A stretch of 5,109 nucleotides of DNA from an uncultured Erysipelotrichaceae bacterium (lineage in GTDB: Bacteria; Bacillota_I; Bacilli_A; RF39; UBA660). This document shows positions 1 through 4,996 of the stretch, one piece after another. Both the position numbers and the translations under genes were made by a program. Every line of letters begins with the position of its first letter. Within the stretch, counting starts at the first letter, position 1. The notes under the pieces were generated by a model that saw only the letters and a list, made by a program, of their open reading frames with translations, did no database searches and was not told the DNA's origin. The stretch is taken from positions 1-5,109 of the forward strand of contig CACXFY010000164.1 in assembly GCA_902767005.1 (NCBI GenBank), given 5' to 3'.

Positions 1-80
1 CCAACATTAACCATTTCAGTCATCGTCTTAACATCATTACATGCTGGTCCAACACTGCATATGACTTTTGTCTTCTTCAC
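1..80 (-). CDS. pyk: Pyruvate kinase, N-terminal fragment (runs off the left edge)
   Basis: Only the first 26 codons are present. The peptide starts (M/V)KKTKVICSVGPACNDV, which matches the conserved first strand of pyruvate kinase (KTKIVCTIGPAS in Bacillus-type enzymes). The fragment ends at VNV just where the family has the MNVARLNFSHG segment. The start is GTG at 80-78. A Shine-Dalgarno GGGAGATGG lies at 93-85, the same frame has a stop at 95-93, and no other start codon lies between, so GTG is effectively forced. Pyruvate kinase transfers phosphate from phosphoenolpyruvate to ADP in the last step of cytosolic glycolysis. The gene lies downstream of mutM on the same strand, but the mutM terminator lies between them and a TATAAT sits just upstream of the start, so it is probably transcribed independently. 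No catalytic residue lies within the visible part, so the call rests on the N-terminal signature alone. Confidence 0.85.
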   Translation of the reverse strand, partial: MKKTKVICSVGPACNDVKTMTEMVNV

Positions 81-108
81 ACTACCATCTCCCTATTATT
101 CTATTTTA

Positions 109-114
109 ATTATA
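109..114 (-). promoter_or_regulatory. Possible -10 element of the pyruvate kinase promoter
   Basis: The minus strand reads a perfect TATAAT at 114-109, which would put transcription start near 102 and leave a leader of about 20 nt before the Shine-Dalgarno site and GTG start. The -35 at 17-bp spacing (137-132, TATTCT) is poor and lies inside the mutM terminator hairpin. TATAAT also arises easily by chance in DNA this AT-rich, so this is tentative. Confidence 0.3.
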
Positions 115-127
115 AACTAAAAATTAA

Positions 128-156
128 AAAAAGAATAGTAAAAATCTATTCTTTTT
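128..156 (-). terminator. Rho-independent terminator of mutM
   Basis: The inverted repeat AAAAAGAATAG (128-138) and CTATTCTTTTT (146-156) pairs over 11 bp around a 7-nt loop. In the minus-strand transcript it is followed by a U-rich tail (132-121). The last two bases of the mutM TAA stop (157-155) already belong to the stem, so terminator and coding end overlap. It separates mutM from the pyruvate kinase gene. Confidence 0.8.
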
Positions 157-976
157 ATTTTTGACAATGTTCACAATATGTAGTTCCTCTTCCACCTACT
201 CTTATCTTTATAAAAATATTACCACACTTTGGACACTTTTCTCCTGCTTTTCCATGACATTTAAGTGAATGTTGAAATAAACCATGTACACCTTCAGAAG
301 AAGTAAAACTCCTAATTGTCGTACCTCCAGCTTTAATAGCTTCATTTAATACTTCTCTAGTATTTTCAATAATCTCATCACATTCATCTATTGTAATATC
401 ACAAGCTTTTCTTAAAGGACTAATATTACTCATATATAATATCTCATCATCATAAATGTTACCTATTCCTGTAATAATACTCTGATCAAGTAAAACTGTC
501 TTTATTGGCAATTTTTTATTTTTTAATTTCTCAAACAAATACTCTTTAGTAAGATTCTTATCATCAAATTCTAATCCCAATTCAGAAAGAGGTTTAACTA
601 AGTTTACTTTATCTTTTTCAATTAAATACATTTTTCCAAATTTACGTACATCATGATATCTAAATGAAATAGTATCGTCTAACATAAATTCTACATGTTC
701 ATGTTTAGTAACTTCATCTAATTCTCCCCTAAACATAAACTTACCTTCCATTCTAAGATGAATTAATAAATCATAATTATCTAATATCATTACTATAAAC
801 TTACCTCTAGTTTTAATATCATTTATTTTTTGATTAATAATCTTATTCCTAAATTCATCTACAGTAGGATAAGCAATAATATTATCCCAATATATATTAC
901 AATTAGTAATAGTTTTACCAATTAATCTATCTTTTAAACTATTTACTACTGTAATGACTTCTGGTTTCTCAGGCAT
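155..976 (-). CDS. mutM: Formamidopyrimidine-DNA glycosylase (Fpg/MutM)
   Basis: Bifunctional base-excision repair enzyme that removes 8-oxoguanine and formamidopyrimidines from DNA and cuts the abasic strand by beta,delta-elimination. The 273 residues are the normal family length. The N-terminus MPEKPEV supplies Pro2, the Schiff-base nucleophile, and Glu3. Lys59 follows in TRGKF. Met76 in HLRMEGK and Arg111/Phe113 in DVRKFGK match the strand-opening triad that separates Fpg from Nei. GIGNIY contains the helix-two-turn-helix Asn173. The C-terminal zinc finger is complete, with C248-x2-C251-x16-C268-x2-C271 and the DNA-binding Arg263 in VGGRGT. Lys4 replaces the usual Leu of MPELPEV, and Asp176 the usual Val of GNIYVDE; neither is catalytic. 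A Shine-Dalgarno GGAG lies 8 nt before the ATG. The gene follows polA on the same strand, a pairing common in Bacillota, but an opposite-strand gene and a terminator intervene, so it is probably transcribed alone. Confidence 0.97.
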   Translation of the reverse strand: MPEKPEVITVVNSLKDRLIGKTITNCNIYWDNIIAYPTVDEFRNKIINQKINDIKTRGKFIVMILDNYDLLIHLRMEGKFMFRGELDEVTKHEHVEFMLDDTISFRYHDVRKFGKMYLIEKDKVNLVKPLSELGLEFDDKNLTKEYLFEKLKNKKLPIKTVLLDQSIITGIGNIYDDEILYMSNISPLRKACDITIDECDEIIENTREVLNEAIKAGGTTIRSFTSSEGVHGLFQHSLKCHGKAGEKCPKCGNIFIKIRVGGRGTTYCEHCQK

Positions 977-1000
977 ATAATCATCTCCAATATAACAACT

Positions 1001-1029
1001 ATTTTATAATTCTTTCTTTTCATTTGCAA
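1001..1029 (-). promoter_or_regulatory. Candidate mutM promoter
   Basis: On the minus strand TTGCAA (1029-1024) and TAAAAT (1006-1001) are separated by exactly 17 bp. They match the sigma-A consensus at 4 of 6 and 5 of 6 positions. Transcription would start near 994, just ahead of the mutM Shine-Dalgarno site at 988. This fits the polA terminator upstream, which would leave mutM needing its own promoter. I see no SOS box here. The region is AT-rich, so chance matches are possible. Confidence 0.4.
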
Positions 1030-1061
1030 GAAGTATGATAATATATAATTAGGTGAAAAAT

Positions 1062-1394
1062 ATGAAACTATCCAACAAATTTTTTATTAAAACGGAACTG
1101 ATATTAATAATGTTATTTATAATATCACTCATTATTATAGAACTATTACCTAAAACAAATATTGGTTCAGCAACTTTTACATTTGAAATCTTGGCAGCTT
1201 TTATAATTGCCATTTTTGCAATGCTTGTTTCAAGTGCAATTATTATATTATTTTTAATAATGATAATTTATAATTTAGAACAAATATTTAGAAGAAAAGA
1301 CATTAATAAGTTCGTAAAATATACACTAATAGTAAGTTTAATAATGATAGGAGCTGCAATAGATTTATTCTTTTTTCTCCACAAAATAACATAA
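1062..1394 (+). CDS. Small three-helix membrane protein, function unknown
   Basis: I do not recognise this 110-residue protein. It has three hydrophobic segments, at about residues 12-29, 42-70 and 86-106. Positive charges sit at the N-terminus (Lys2, Lys6, Lys10) and in the loop between helices 2 and 3 (RRKDINKFVK, 77-86), which predicts N-in, C-out topology. The second segment is unusually long. No catalytic or ligand-binding motif is visible. The overall look, a hydrophobic hairpin followed by a basic loop and a last helix, vaguely recalls DUF2975-like proteins, but it is shorter than those and no XRE-type regulator sits next to it. I chose the ATG at 1062 because AGGTGA at 1051-1056 is placed as its Shine-Dalgarno; the in-frame GTG at 1053 lies inside that site. 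The gene stands alone on the plus strand between mutM and polA and ends in a shared terminator. Confidence 0.75.
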   Translation: MKLSNKFFIKTELILIMLFIISLIIIELLPKTNIGSATFTFEILAAFIIAIFAMLVSSAIIILFLIMIIYNLEQIFRRKDINKFVKYTLIVSLIMIGAAIDLFFFLHKIT

Positions 1395-1397
1395 AGA

Positions 1398-1421
1398 AAA
1401 AAAGCATAACAATGCTTTTTT
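1398..1421. terminator. Bidirectional terminator between the membrane protein gene and polA
   Basis: AAAAAAGCAT (1398-1407) and ATGCTTTTTT (1412-1421) form a 10-bp stem around the tetraloop AACA. The A-run on one side and the T-run on the other give a U-tract on either strand, so one hairpin can serve both converging genes. It begins four bases after the plus-strand stop (1392-1394) and takes in two bases of the polA TAA stop (1422-1420). The stem is weak in G-C, as expected in this AT-rich DNA. Confidence 0.75.
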
Positions 1422-4026
1422 ATTTTGCTTCATACCAATTATTACCAACTTCAATATCTACTTTTAATGGCACTTGCATCTTAAATGTATTCTCCATTAT
1501 ATCTTTGACTATCTTTTTAACTTCATCAAGTTCAGAATCTAATACATTAAATACTAATTCATCGTGTACTTGAATAAGCATCTTACTCTTTAATTTCTTT
1601 TTATTAAATTCTTCATATATCTCTACCATAGCCTTCTTTAATATATCAGCAGCCGTTCCTTGAATAGGAGTATTAAGAGCCATTCTCTCTCCACTTTGTC
1701 TAATCATAAAGTTCTTATTATTTAACTCTTCAATAACTCTTTTTCTATTCATTAAAGTACGTACATAGCCATCACTATAAGCTCTAGCTTTAAGATTATC
1801 CATATATTCTTGAATACCTGGATAAGTCTCTAAGTAATTATCAATAAACTTTTTAGCAGTACCAATATCAATACCTAAATCTTCGGAAAGTCCAAAACTA
1901 CTAATACCATAAAGAATACCAAAATTAACGGCTTTAGCTGTTCTTCTCATATCTTTAGTAACTTCATCCATAGGTACTTTAAAAATATCACTCGCCGTTT
2001 TAGCATGTATATCTTTATCATCAATAAAAGCTTGTATCAAATTAGTAGCGTTACTCATAGAAGCAAATACTCTTAACTCTACTTGTGAATAATCTGAAGA
2101 TAATAATTTAGAATCTTCATCTGGAATAAATGCCTTTCTAATTAATTCAGAATAATCTGATCTTGCTGGAATATTTTGAAGATTTGGTTCAATACTAGAT
2201 AATCTTCCTGTACGTGTTAAAGTCTGTGTAAATATAGTATGAATTCTACCATCTTCTCTAACTTCAGCTAGTAATCCTACCGCATAATTAGTATATAGTT
2301 TAGATAAAGTTCTATATTCTAATATTTTATCTACTATTGGATGAACAAATCTAATTTTATCTAATATATCTTTACTAGTAGAATATTTACCATCTTTTAC
2401 TCTTTTAGGATATGGTATTTCCAAATTCTCAAATAATATTTTAGATAATTGTGCTGGACTCATAATATTAAATTCACAACCAGCATCTTTATAAATATCT
2501 TGTTCTAAAACATCCATTTTATTTTTTAATTCTACTTCTACTTCTTTTAAGTATTTAGTATCAACTCTTATACCTGTTAATTCCATATCGGCAAGTACAT
2601 AAGTAAGTGGCATTTCAATAGTGCTAAATAAGTCACTCATCTCTTCTATTTCAATATCATGTAATAACTTACTCTTAGTATCATATATTAATTTAGCTTT
2701 CTTAACACATATTTCTTTTAATTGTTCTTCACTTACTTCTTTAGGTCTTTTATCAGTACCATATAAATCTTCATATAATTCTATATCACAATCGAACCTT
2801 TGACCAACAAAACTAATATCATCTTTAACTACATAATCAAGTAAATAACAAGCAATCATCATATCATAATTACAATTATCTATTTTGATTCCAAGTTTAT
2901 CTAATACAACTATATTTTTCTTTAAATCATATGTATATTTTTTAGAAGAGTTAGAAAATAAATCTTTATAATTCTCTAACTCTTCTTTAGATATAAAGTA
3001 TCCTACCTCCCCATCGTAAATACCCATACCTAATATTTCACTCTTACTATAAATAGATCCTCTGGTTTCTAAGTAAAAGGAGAAATCACACGTTTTAAAA
3101 TCCTTCATATCTTTTATAATAAGTTCTTCTTCCTTCTTCTCTTCTTTTTCTTCTTCCACGTTACTAAAATCAAATTTACGAAGTAATGAATGGAATTCTA
3201 GATCTTCCAATTCTTTTTTGAACTCTACTTCATCTACTCCATTATATTTACAATCCTCAAGTGAGAAATCAAGCGGAACTTCTCTATATATAGTCGCTAA
3301 ATCATAACTCATATATGCTTTTTCTTTATCTTCTAATAGTTTTTCTTTTGTCTTTCCACTAACACTATCAATATTATTATATAACTCATCTAAACTACCA
3401 TATTTAGAAAGTAAATTTATTGCGGTCTTCTCTCCTATTCCTTTTACACCTGGAATATTATCAGAAGGATCTCCCATTAATGCCTTTAAATCAATCATTT
3501 TAATAGGATCAACAGAATAAGTCTCTCTAAATACTTCTGGAGTCATATAAATAGCGTCTTTCTGTTTTAATAATTTAACAGTAACTTCATCACTAATCAA
3601 TTGTAATAAGTCTTTGTCACTACTAACGATAGTCGCAACAAACTGATCTTCTTCATCTACTTCCTTTGCAAGTGTACCTATAATGTCATCTGCTTCATAA
3701 TTATCAATTTCATAATGCTTAATACCCATTGTATCTAATACTTCTTTAGCTTTAGGAAATTGCATTTTTAATTCATCTGGCATTGCTGCTCTACCTGCTT
3801 TATAATCATCATACTTATCATGTCTAAAGGTCTTTCCTTTATCAAATGCCACCATAATATAACTTGGATTTTCTTCTTTAATTATTTTATTCATCATATT
3901 AATGAAGCCATATAAAGCATTTGTAGGAAACCCTTTAGAATTCTTCATGATAACTCCTGAATAAGCAGTTGCATAAAAACTTCTAAATAATAAATTATTA
4001 CCGTCTACTAATATTATTCGTTTCAT
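1420..4026 (-). CDS. polA: DNA polymerase I
   Basis: Family A polymerase that fills repair gaps and replaces Okazaki primers. Its 868 residues suit a full-length three-domain enzyme. The 5'-nuclease domain (about 1-285) has LVDGNN with Asp8, YEADD (110-114), SSDKD (135-139) and GDPSDNIPG (185-193). An acidic-lysine linker (about 291-302) follows. The 3'-5' exonuclease fold (about 303-460) looks inactive: the family DTE motif is YLE (318-320), and the third-motif region reads CVKKAKLIY without the expected Asp, although Asp388 remains. The polymerase domain is intact: motif A DYSQVELR (645-652), motif B with Lys698 and Phe702 in KAVNFGILYG, and motif C VHDE (820-823). The start is the ATG at 4026, with AGGTGA 5 nt upstream; an in-frame GTG at 4035 lies inside that site. 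It starts 30 nt after the small SOS-type membrane gene, probably in the same transcript. Confidence 0.98.
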   Translation of the reverse strand: MKRIILVDGNNLLFRSFYATAYSGVIMKNSKGFPTNALYGFINMMNKIIKEENPSYIMVAFDKGKTFRHDKYDDYKAGRAAMPDELKMQFPKAKEVLDTMGIKHYEIDNYEADDIIGTLAKEVDEEDQFVATIVSSDKDLLQLISDEVTVKLLKQKDAIYMTPEVFRETYSVDPIKMIDLKALMGDPSDNIPGVKGIGEKTAINLLSKYGSLDELYNNIDSVSGKTKEKLLEDKEKAYMSYDLATIYREVPLDFSLEDCKYNGVDEVEFKKELEDLEFHSLLRKFDFSNVEEEKEEKKEEELIIKDMKDFKTCDFSFYLETRGSIYSKSEILGMGIYDGEVGYFISKEELENYKDLFSNSSKKYTYDLKKNIVVLDKLGIKIDNCNYDMMIACYLLDYVVKDDISFVGQRFDCDIELYEDLYGTDKRPKEVSEEQLKEICVKKAKLIYDTKSKLLHDIEIEEMSDLFSTIEMPLTYVLADMELTGIRVDTKYLKEVEVELKNKMDVLEQDIYKDAGCEFNIMSPAQLSKILFENLEIPYPKRVKDGKYSTSKDILDKIRFVHPIVDKILEYRTLSKLYTNYAVGLLAEVREDGRIHTIFTQTLTRTGRLSSIEPNLQNIPARSDYSELIRKAFIPDEDSKLLSSDYSQVELRVFASMSNATNLIQAFIDDKDIHAKTASDIFKVPMDEVTKDMRRTAKAVNFGILYGISSFGLSEDLGIDIGTAKKFIDNYLETYPGIQEYMDNLKARAYSDGYVRTLMNRKRVIEELNNKNFMIRQSGERMALNTPIQGTAADILKKAMVEIYEEFNKKKLKSKMLIQVHDELVFNVLDSELDEVKKIVKDIMENTFKMQVPLKVDIEVGNNWYEAK

Positions 4027-4031
4027 TTTTA

Positions 4032-4037
4032 TCACCT
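4032..4037 (-). promoter_or_regulatory. Ribosome binding site that fixes the polA start
   Basis: AGGTGA on the minus strand lies 5 nt before the ATG at 4026. The in-frame GTG at 4035-4033 is part of this site and has no Shine-Dalgarno of its own, so the longer reading (three extra residues) is unlikely. The lone membrane gene at 1062 has the same AGGTGA-N5-ATG arrangement. Confidence 0.7.
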
Positions 4038-4056
4038 GCTTCTAGTATAACATAAT

Positions 4057-4215
4057 TTATTTATTAGAAACTAGACTAATCGCACCTCCTTCATCTAAGT
4101 TATTATTTTGATCTAATCTTTCGATTCTGTTACTAGCAGCTAAAATTACTAAAGTAACTAATAAATAGATCATTAAAATAACAAACCCTTTCTTTAAATA
4201 ATTTGCGTATACCAT
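4057..4215 (-). CDS. Small single-pass membrane protein, candidate SOS division inhibitor (YneA/SosA-like by position)
   Basis: A 52-residue protein with a short basic N-terminus (MVYANYLKKG), one transmembrane helix (about 11-27) and a polar tail of about 25 residues (SNRIERLDQNN onward), predicted to lie outside the cell. I recognise no sequence family. Its position does suggest a role: it is divergent from lexA behind a LexA-type operator, the place where Bacilli keep yneA or sosA, which encode SOS-induced membrane inhibitors of cell division. YneA is about 100 residues with an external LysM domain; this protein has no LysM and is shorter than SosA, so similarity is in layout only. The ATG at 4215 is chosen because AAAGGAGAGG precedes it at 4230-4221; a start 10 codons further upstream would put that ribosome site inside the gene. 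polA begins 30 nt after its stop, suggesting co-transcription. Division inhibition is an inference. Confidence 0.75.
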   Translation of the reverse strand: MVYANYLKKGFVILMIYLLVTLVILAASNRIERLDQNNNLDEGGAISLVSNK

Positions 4216-4220
4216 AAACA

Positions 4221-4230
4221 CCTCTCCTTT
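4221..4230 (-). promoter_or_regulatory. Strong ribosome binding site that fixes the small membrane gene start
   Basis: AAAGGAGAGG on the minus strand ends 5 nt before the ATG at 4215. It decides between this ATG and an in-frame start at 4245, which lies within the -10 element (4250-4245), upstream of the expected transcription start near 4238, and so cannot be used from that promoter. Confidence 0.8.
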
Positions 4231-4244
4231 CAACTTACACCTCA

Positions 4245-4273
4245 ATTATAATTCGAACACTTGTTTGTGTCAA
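4245..4273 (-). promoter_or_regulatory. Perfect-consensus sigma-A promoter of the small membrane gene (and probably polA)
   Basis: On the minus strand TTGACA (4273-4268), a 17-bp spacer and TATAAT (4250-4245) match the consensus at all 12 positions with ideal spacing. Transcription should start near 4238, giving a leader of about 23 nt. Such a promoter would be very strong if unrepressed. The SOS-box-like sequence at 4254-4267 lies wholly inside the spacer, so bound LexA should block RNA polymerase. Confidence 0.85.
4254..4267. promoter_or_regulatory. LexA operator (SOS box) 1
   Basis: CGAACACTTGTTTG fits the Bacillota SOS box CGAAC-N4-GTTYG; one base departs from the perfect palindrome CGAAC-N4-GTTCG. 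It sits directly between the -35 and -10 of the minus-strand promoter. The binder is presumably the LexA encoded 79 bp to the right. That LexA binds here is inferred from the match and the location. Confidence 0.85.
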
Positions 4274-4281
4274 TATAAATT

Positions 4282-4295
4282 AAAACATTTGTTTG
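4282..4295. promoter_or_regulatory. LexA operator (SOS box) 2
   Basis: AAAACATTTGTTTG retains the AAC-N4-GTTTG core and agrees with box 1 at 11 of 14 positions, in the same orientation and 28 bp away. Its first two bases are AA rather than CG, so it is probably the weaker site. Its last three bases are the first three of the TTGACA -35 at 4293-4298, which suits LexA autoregulation. Confidence 0.7.
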
Positions 4296-4321
4296 ACATT
4301 TTACATTTCGTGTGTTAAGCT
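4293..4321 (+). promoter_or_regulatory. Candidate lexA promoter
   Basis: A perfect -35 TTGACA (4293-4298) is followed after 17 bp by TAAGCT (4316-4321). That -10 is weak (3 of 6) but is preceded by TG at 4313-4314, giving an extended -10. Transcription would start near 4328, a few bases before the lexA Shine-Dalgarno site. SOS box 2 overlaps the -35. Compared with the opposite promoter this one looks deliberately modest, as a self-limiting repressor gene might need. Confidence 0.55.
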
Positions 4322-4345
4322 AATTATATAAAGAGGAGGTTTAAG

Positions 4346-4963
4346 ATGGAAAAGCTTACTAATAGACAAGAATATATTTTAAAGATACTAAAACAGTTAA
4401 TAGCTAAAAATGGATATCCACCTACAGTACGTGAAATTGGTGAAGCAGCTAATCTTCACTCACCCGCTACTATTCATTTTCATCTATCTAAGTTGGAAGA
4501 AAAAGGCTACATAAAGAAAGATAACAGTAAAAACAGAACAATTGAATTACTAGTACCAAACGAATACATAGAAAAAGAAGAAAACGTTGTTGACGTACCT
4601 TTAGTTGGTAAAGTAACAGCTGGTACTCCTATTGAAGCCATCGAAATGCCTGATGAATATTTTTCATTACCAGCTAATTTAATCACTACTAAAAACGATG
4701 TTTTCACATTACATGTAAGTGGTGAATCAATGATTAACGTTGGTATTTATGATGGTGATATCTTAATAGTAGAACGAAGAGATACAGCACGTAATGGTGA
4801 AACAGTAGTTGCGATGAACGAAGATGGTGAAGCTACTGTAAAAACATTTTATAAAGAAAATGGTTATTTTAGATTACAACCAGAAAATGATACAATGGAA
4901 CCAATTATTTTAAAAGAATGTACAATCTTAGGAAAAGTAATTGGACTATATAGAAAGTTATAA
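4346..4963 (+). CDS. lexA: LexA SOS repressor and self-cleaving protease
   Basis: Transcriptional repressor of the SOS regulon; contact with RecA-ssDNA filaments triggers self-cleavage and derepression. The 205 residues are typical. The N-terminal winged helix-turn-helix covers about 1-68: it opens LTNRQEYILK, has GYPPTVREIGEA (23-34) and a recognition helix near SPATIHFHLSKL (39-50). After a short linker, VTAGTP holds the Ala92-Gly93 cleavage bond. The S24-type peptidase domain has the nucleophile Ser128 in VSGESM and the general base Lys166 in ATVKTFY, so it should be cleavable. DGDILIV (136-142) and LQPEND (177-182) are further family signatures. The ATG follows a strong Shine-Dalgarno, AGAGGAGGT at 4332-4340. 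The gene is divergent from the small membrane gene and polA, with two operators between, so autoregulation and control of the opposite transcript are both likely. It converges on tcdA through a shared hairpin. Confidence 0.98.
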   Translation: MEKLTNRQEYILKILKQLIAKNGYPPTVREIGEAANLHSPATIHFHLSKLEEKGYIKKDNSKNRTIELLVPNEYIEKEENVVDVPLVGKVTAGTPIEAIEMPDEYFSLPANLITTKNDVFTLHVSGESMINVGIYDGDILIVERRDTARNGETVVAMNEDGEATVKTFYKENGYFRLQPENDTMEPIILKECTILGKVIGLYRKL

Positions 4964-4965
4964 AA

Positions 4966-4996
4966 AAAAGGACTTCAAATGAAGTTCTTTTGTTTT
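4966..4996. terminator. Bidirectional terminator between lexA and tcdA
   Basis: AAAAGGACTTC (4966-4976) and GAAGTTCTTTT (4981-4991) form an 11-bp stem with one G-U pair around the loop AAAT. On the plus strand TGTTTT follows; on the minus strand a run of eight T follows (4969-4962), so it can end both transcripts. The last five codons of tcdA and its TGA stop (4977-4975) are encoded within the hairpin. Confidence 0.8.

Noticed and set aside
77..88. Four-codon mini-frame ATG-GTA-GTG-TGA overlapping the pyruvate kinase GTG start
   Set aside because: A leader peptide with translational coupling was considered, but the ATG falls within the Shine-Dalgarno site itself and nothing else supports it.
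1024..1049. Plus-strand promoter for the membrane gene using TTGCAA (1024-1029) and TATAAT (1044-1049)
   Set aside because: The spacer is only 14 bp and the transcript would begin at or after the ribosome site. TATGAT at 1034-1039 is a better-placed -10 but has no good -35, so I list no promoter here.
2621..2803. 60-codon open frame on the plus strand
   Set aside because: It lies wholly inside polA on the opposite strand, has no ribosome site, and its Ser/Leu/Asn-rich product is typical of an antisense shadow.
4044..4052. Extended -10 TGTTATACT just before polA as a separate promoter
   Set aside because: The -35 is poor (AGTTTC) and the start would fall at about 4037, on the edge of the ribosome site. 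It is mentioned only as a possible source of basal polA expression.
4299..4320. Third SOS box near TTTCGTGTGTTAAG
   Set aside because: It lacks the GAAC-N4-GTT half-site spacing.
4507..4707. 66-codon open frame on the minus strand
   Set aside because: It is antisense to the lexA linker and catalytic domain, with no Shine-Dalgarno or recognisable product.
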